Origin: Nephromyces sp. MM_2019
Taxonomy: Eukaryota; Apicomplexa; Aconoidasida; Nephromycida
Assembly: GCA_015657535.1 (NCBI GenBank)
Contig: JADHZB010001779.1
Coordinates: forward strand, 1-14,514
Direction: 5' to 3'
Length of the DNA stretch: 14,514 nucleotides
Part shown: positions 10,195 through 14,514 of the stretch, one piece after another
Layout of the letters: each line of letters starts with the position of its first letter
Position numbering within the stretch: the first letter of the stretch is position 1
Notes under the pieces: generated by a model
What the model was told of the DNA's origin: nothing
Databases searched by the model: none
The model's input: only the letters and a program-made list of their open reading frames with translations
Program-made: the position numbers and the translations under genes

Positions 10195-10515
10195 CACACA
10201 CACACACAAACTCGCACACAAATATACACACACACACACAAACTCGCACACAAATACACAGACACACACACACAAACTCGCACACAAATACACAGACACA
10301 CACACAAACTCGCACACAAATACACAGACACACACACAAACTCGCACACAAATACACAGACACACACACACAAACTCGCACACAAATACACAAACTCGCA
10401 GACAAACACACACACACACACACACACACAAGCTCACACACAAATACACACACACACACACACAAATTCACACACAAAAACACACACACACACACAAACT
10501 CATACACAAGCACTC
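10195..10515. repeat. ACTCGCACACAAATACACAG minisatellite
   Basis: Seven copies of a unit carrying AAACTCGCACACAAATACACA (about 20-34 bp each, differing in CA spacer length) lie in tandem. They are followed by three diverged copies in which CTCGCA has become CTCACA, TTCACA or CTCATA. Open frames across it on both strands follow from the repeat and are not genes. Confidence 0.92.
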
Positions 10516-10785
10516 ATTGGGATACTGTAAACTTACTTATTAGGTTAAAAAGTTTTGTGTATCTACTTTTCAAAAAACCAATACATCCACACACACATAT
10601 ATATATACTTTTGATTATTTTCTTAACTACACACACACAAAATTCATCAAGTTCAAATAATATTTCATATTTTTAATTTTCACTTTTAAATTTACACATA
10701 CACAGAAATCAAATTTCCCTCAAATTTTTACTACTCAAACAAACAACTTACTCATTGATTAAAGAAGAAGGTTTGTTTGATGATT
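10516..10785. other. Short AT-rich spacer, nothing recognised
   Basis: Unique AT-rich sequence with small CA runs. No coding or RNA signal. Confidence 0.55.
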
Positions 10786-11340
10786 ATATACTGTGTATAT
10801 ATATATATATATATGTGCGTGTATATATATATGTGTATATATATATGTATGTGTATGTATGTGTGTGTATACATATATATGTGTATATATATATACGTGT
10901 GTATAAATATATATATGTCTATAAATATATGTATGTATGTATAAATGTGTGTGTGTATAAATGTGTGTGTGTATGTATAAATGTGTGTGTGTATGTATAA
11001 ATGTGTGTGTGTATGTGTGTGCTATTGTATATGTACGTGTGTGCATATGTGTTTTTGTATGTGTGTATATGTAATTATGTATATGGATACATGTATGCTT
11101 GTCTATGTGTGTATGTGCGTGTGTAAATGTGTGTGAGGGTGCGTGAATCTGTTTTGTGAGAATGTGCATATGTATATGTGTAAATGTGTATGTGTAAATA
11201 TGTTTATCCTTGCGTGCAACTCTTTATATATGTGTGTGTGCTCATGTGTGTACATGCACATTTATATATATGTTTAATATACCTATGTGTGTGTATGTAC
11301 CTATGTGTGCGTGTGTGATTATATAACTATGTGTGTGTAC
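10786..11340. repeat. Compound TA/TG repeat block
   Basis: From 10792 to about 10930 TA and TG dinucleotides alternate. From 10940 to 11010 a TATAAATGTGTGTGTG unit repeats four times. TG-rich degenerate sequence then runs to 11340. Frames on both strands (Tyr/Ile/Val/Cys or Thr/His) are repeat artefacts. Confidence 0.85.
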
Positions 11341-11697
11341 CCTTAAATCATTTGGTACAATCACTTAGTATTGAGTTATATATATTAATAAACATATATA
11401 TACCGACTTAGATATGGATCATTGTTTAAACATTATGTTTACACACTTTGAATATTTAATACATTTATTATAATAAAGTATATATAATGATTTCTTACAC
11501 ACACACCTATACCAGTATATGTACATCATCAACCCTTGTGTTATAAGCACAATCATGAATACACATTTTACTTATCACCCCACACCCCCCACATACACAC
11601 AGATAACAACTCAATAGATAACCCAAGACATACACACACACATATATATATATACATATAGAAATGAAGAAATACACACCATATACACATTAAGATA
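11341..11697 (+). promoter_or_regulatory. Region upstream of the MAPK start
   Basis: AT-rich sequence with CA tracts leads to the start codon. The kinase promoter and 5'UTR probably lie here or in the wider spacer. No defined motif can be pointed to. An in-frame TGA at 11665 closes the frame upstream of ATG 11698. Confidence 0.3.
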
Positions 11698-12097
11698 ATG
11701 TGGTTAAAAATTGTATCAAATAAGGCCTCAAAATTGTTTACAGAGGATACAGCTAAATCAAATCAACGGTGTGAACCACACAAACACACAGCCCCTACAC
11801 ACACACAAACAGTCCCTACACACACACAAACAGTCCCTACACACACACAAACAGTCCCTACACACACACACGATATTGACACACACCTAATAAATTCAAT
11901 ATATCCTAATAAAATGGATGTAGGCCATATTGCTAGCAAATTCATACCTCGATTTTTACACACAGAAAATAAGCCCAGAAAAAACACACACACACACCAA
12001 ACTATTAAAAGTACAACTTTCACCAAATCATTTGGACATGACTGGGTATTACCCTCCCACTACAAAGTGACTAAACTCATTGGGAGTGGTTCTTATG
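11698..12097 (+). CDS. MAPK2: MAPK exon 1: repeat-bearing N-terminal extension and glycine loop
   Basis: This exon has 133 codons plus one base, phase 1. It holds three exact PTHTQTV repeats and a partial fourth. It then enters the kinase domain at about residue 114 (DWVLPSHYKVTKLIGSGSYG). It ends inside the Gly134 codon; the donor GTGTGT at 12098 is the first unit of a long TG array. Without splicing the frame meets TAG at 12115-12117. Confidence 0.87.
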
Positions 12098-13985
12098 GTG
12101 TGTGTGTGTGTATGTAGGGTGTGTGTGTGATGTGTGTGGGGTGTGTGTGTGTGGTGTGTGTGTGTGGTGTGTGTGTGTGGTGTGTGTGTGTGGTGTGTGT
12201 GGGGTGTGTGTGTGGGGTGTGTGTGTGGGGTGTGTGTGTGTGGTGTGTGTGTGTGGTGTGTATGTGGTGTGTGTGTGGTGTGTGTGTGGTGTGTATGTGG
12301 TGTGTGTGTGGTGTGTGTGTGGTGTGTGTGTGGTGTGTGTGTGGTGTGTGTGTGTGGTGTATGTGTGTGTTGTGTGTGTGGTGTGTGTGTGGTGTGTGTG
12401 TGTATTGTGTGTGTGTGTATTGTGTGTGTGGTGTGTGTGTGGTATATGTGTGTGGTGTGTGTGTGTGGTGTGTGTGTGGTGTGTGTGTGGTGTGTGTGTG
12501 GTGTGTGTGTGTATTGTGTGTGTGTGTAGTGTGTGTGTGGTGTGTGTGTGGTGTGTGTGTGTGCGTGGGGTGGACGTGGGATAGAGGAATATAAGGGGAA
12601 ATTATTAGATAGCTATAATGTTTATGAGTGTAGATAGATAGCTAAAGTGTGTATGAGATTGTGTTGATAATTTATAAACTATATATATATATATATATAT
12701 GAGTATGGTTCAAAAGTGTGAGCTATATTTTGCATTAATTATAATGTATACAAGTGTGTGGAGTACTAATTATGATATATATATATATATAATTGTGTGT
12801 GTGTGTGTAAATAGGCCATGTCTGTCAAGCCTATGATATGTTAAATAATAGAATAGTTGCTATTAAACGAATAGTTAACCTCTTTGATGATTTGATTGAT
12901 TGTAAACGCGTTTTGAGGGAAATTGCAATTTTAAATCGTCTAAATAACCCACACGTTGTTAATATATTAAATATAACTATCCCCACAGATTTAAATAATT
13001 TTGATGTAAGTTACACATACAAATTGATTTTTTTATACACACACATACATCTCTCACACTAACTTGATACATATATATCTCATACACACATGTACACAAC
13101 ACACACTACTCTATTTTACATACACATTATATACAACACACATATTATATACAACACACACATTATATATCACAACACACATATTATATACAACACACAC
13201 ATTATATATCACAACACACATATTATATACAATACACACATTACAACTCACACATTATATATCACAACACACACATTATATACAACACACACATTATATA
13301 CAACTCACACATTATATACAAGACACATATTATATACAACACATATATTATATATCACAACACACACATTATACATCACAACCCACACATTATATACAAC
13401 ACACACATTATATATCACAACCCACATATTATATACAACACACACATTATATACAACTCACACATTATATACAACACACATATTATATACAACGCACACA
13501 TTATACATCACAACCCACACATTATATACAACACACATATTATATATCACAACACACACATTATATATCACAACCCACTTATTATATACAACACACATAT
13601 TATATACAACACACACATTATATACAACACACACATTATATATCACAACCCACATATTATATACAACACACACATTATATACAACACACATATTATATAT
13701 CACAACACACACATTATATATCACAACCCACATATTATATATCACAACACACACATTATATATCACAACACACACATTATATATCACAACACACACATTA
13801 TATATCACAACACACATATTATATACAAAACACACATATTATATACAAAACACACATTATATACAAAACACACATTATATACAACATACAATCCTAAATT
13901 ACACACATATCCATCACTTAATATTATATTATATCTTAATTATACTTGGAGATAAATATGAACACTCCCTAAATTAATAATTTAT

Positions 13986-14016
<31 letters not shown>

Positions 14017-14393
14017 GTGTATGTGTGTGAGTGTGTGTGTGTTTAATATTAATAAAATTTATTGTGCTTACTGTATTTGAATATCTTTAAGACCTTACCC
14101 CATAATTTATAACTTTCTATTACATTGAATGTGTTTGTGTGTGTGTGTGTGTACACCTCACTTAGTATTTCTATAATTTATATACATTAATCACTATATA
14201 TTTATGTGTGTGTGTATATATATATATAATTTTTTAGGAGTTATATGTAGTATTAGAGATTGCTGATTCAGATTTTAGAAAATTATTTATGTCAAATATA
14301 AACATGTCTGATATCCAAATTCAAAAATTAATTTATAATCTCCTTGTTGGTATTCAATATATACACTCTGCTGGTATACTTCACCGTGATTTG
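11698..14393 (+). CDS. MAPK2: MAP kinase, apicomplexan MAPK2-like, N-terminal part (3' partial)
   Basis: Serine/threonine kinase of the MAPK family, which phosphorylates proteins in a signalling pathway; substrates are unknown here. Exons 11698-12097, 12815-13005 and 14238-14393 join in phase into 249 codons. Visible in order: a His/Thr-rich extension (residues 1-113), the glycine loop IGSGSYGHV (G129, G131, G134), VAIK with K151, the helix C segment DLIDCKRVLREIAIL with E169, the hinge region ELYVVLEIADSDF (198-210), and HRD at 246-248. The DLIDCKR..LREI and IADSDF signatures match the MAPK2-type kinases of Plasmodium and piroplasms as I know them. DFG, the TxY activation loop and the C-lobe lie past the right edge. 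The start is the first ATG after an in-frame TGA at 11665. Family membership is secure; the MAPK2 subtype is likely. Confidence 0.88.
11794..11868 (+). repeat. 21-bp in-frame minisatellite encoding PTHTQTV in MAPK
   Basis: Three exact tandem copies (11794-11856) and a partial fourth lie in MAPK exon 1. Each carries a CA tract followed by AACAGTCCCT. A unit length divisible by three keeps the frame. The encoded segment (residues 33-57) lies well before the kinase fold, so copy-number change should be tolerated. Confidence 0.95.
12098..12814 (+). other. MAPK intron 1, mainly a TG array
   Basis: This is a 717-nt intron. From the donor to about 12580 it is almost pure GTGTGTGT interrupted by extra G (GGTGTGTGTG units of roughly 8-12 bp) and a few TATG. 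The remainder is AT-rich, with a (TA)n run at 12679-12700 and a TG run just before the acceptor. All three plus frames are open across the array only because it nearly lacks A, so the Val-Cys frames are not genes. Confidence 0.85.
12815..13005 (+). CDS. MAPK2: MAPK exon 2: beta3 VAIK lysine to helix C and beyond
   Basis: The acceptor AAATAG ends at 12814. The first two bases complete Gly134, then HVCQAYDMLNNRIVAIKRIV follows. The exon carries the ATP-binding Lys151 and Glu169 of helix C, and ends IPTDLNNFD before a textbook GTAAGT donor at 13006 (phase 0). Translation could not begin at the ATG at 12838, because the kinase fold needs the preceding strand. Confidence 0.9.
13006..14237 (+). other. 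MAPK intron 2, ACACATTATATA satellite
   Basis: This is a 1232-nt intron. Positions about 13118-13885 form a tandem array of 16-20 bp units, CACACATTATATA followed by either CAA or TCACAA, roughly 40 copies. Past the array come an AT-rich stretch, (TA)n at 13986-14011, and TG runs before the acceptor. Long Thr/His/Tyr/Ile frames here on both strands are repeat artefacts. Confidence 0.87.
14238..14393 (+). CDS. MAPK2: MAPK exon 3: hinge to HRD catalytic loop
   Basis: These 52 codons follow a pyrimidine-rich ATTTTTTAG acceptor ending at 14237. The sequence runs from ELYVVLEIADSDFRKLF through LIYNLLVGIQYIHSAGILHR to the catalytic Asp248 and Leu249. The donor GTTAGT at 14394 follows in phase 0, exactly where the family continues with Lys-Pro. 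No ATG opens the exon, so it is not apparent as a stand-alone reading frame. Confidence 0.88.
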
Positions 14394-14514
14394 GTTAGTT
14401 TACACACACACACACACACACACAGTTCTATATTCAAATTTATGCACAATACACACACACACACGTATCTATTTTCAAATTATAGATACACACACATATA
14501 TATATATATATATT
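14394..14514 (+). other. Start of MAPK intron 3 (runs off the window)
   Basis: After the GTTAGT donor the sequence is (CA)n at 14402-14424, a second CA run at 14450-14464 and a terminal (TA)n. No acceptor followed by the expected Lys-Pro codons is seen, so the intron continues past the edge. Confidence 0.75.

Noticed and set aside
10195..10515. CRISPR-like regularly spaced repeat
   Set aside because: The spacers are not unique sequence but variable CA tracts. It is a minisatellite in a eukaryotic genome.
10140..10530. Frames on both strands rich in Thr/His or Val/Cys/Ser
   Set aside because: They coincide exactly with the CTCGCA minisatellite and are open on both strands, as a repeat without stops must be.
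12102..12594. Long Val-Cys reading frames open in all three plus frames
   Set aside because: They are translations of a (TG)n array with almost no A, inside MAPK intron 1. Openness in every frame shows it is composition, not coding.
13064..13977. 277- and 295-codon Thr/His/Tyr/Ile frames and a minus frame
   Set aside because: They translate the ACACATTATATA satellite of MAPK intron 2. The flanking kinase exons prove that the region is spliced out.

Overview
The window looks like nuclear DNA of a unicellular eukaryote, most likely an apicomplexan or close alveolate relative. It is AT-rich and intron-bearing, and it is saturated with (CA)n/(TG)n, (TA)n and minisatellites built from them. The lineage clue is a split protein kinase whose catalytic-domain segments look like the MAPK2-type MAP kinases of Plasmodium and piroplasms. 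Species cannot be named from sequence alone.

Two divergently transcribed genes can be supported. On the minus strand, six exons between 5241 and 86 join in perfect phase. They encode 823 residues of a mostly helical protein I do not recognise; it looks like a HEAT/ARM-type solenoid, and the gene continues off the left edge. On the plus strand, three exons between 11698 and 14393 encode the first 249 residues of a MAP kinase, from a repeat-rich N-terminal extension through the glycine loop and VAIK lysine to the HRD catalytic aspartate. The rest lies beyond the right edge.

Between the genes is a 6.4 kb divergent spacer (5242-11697) with no supportable gene. It consists of alternating TG-rich and CA-rich blocks and AT-rich unique sequence. 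It also holds a CG-containing minisatellite, a GC-rich 9-bp inverted repeat and an AT-rich cruciform-like element.

The main oddity is how the repeats relate to the genes. Introns consist largely of tandem repeat, and most have their own repeat unit. One satellite family (ACACATTATATA) occurs in introns of both genes. Inside exons the same repeats survive only in frame and with CA on the sense strand, so they read as His-Thr. Long reading frames elsewhere (poly Val-Cys, Thr-His, Tyr-Ile) are artefacts of simple repeats that lack stop codons.
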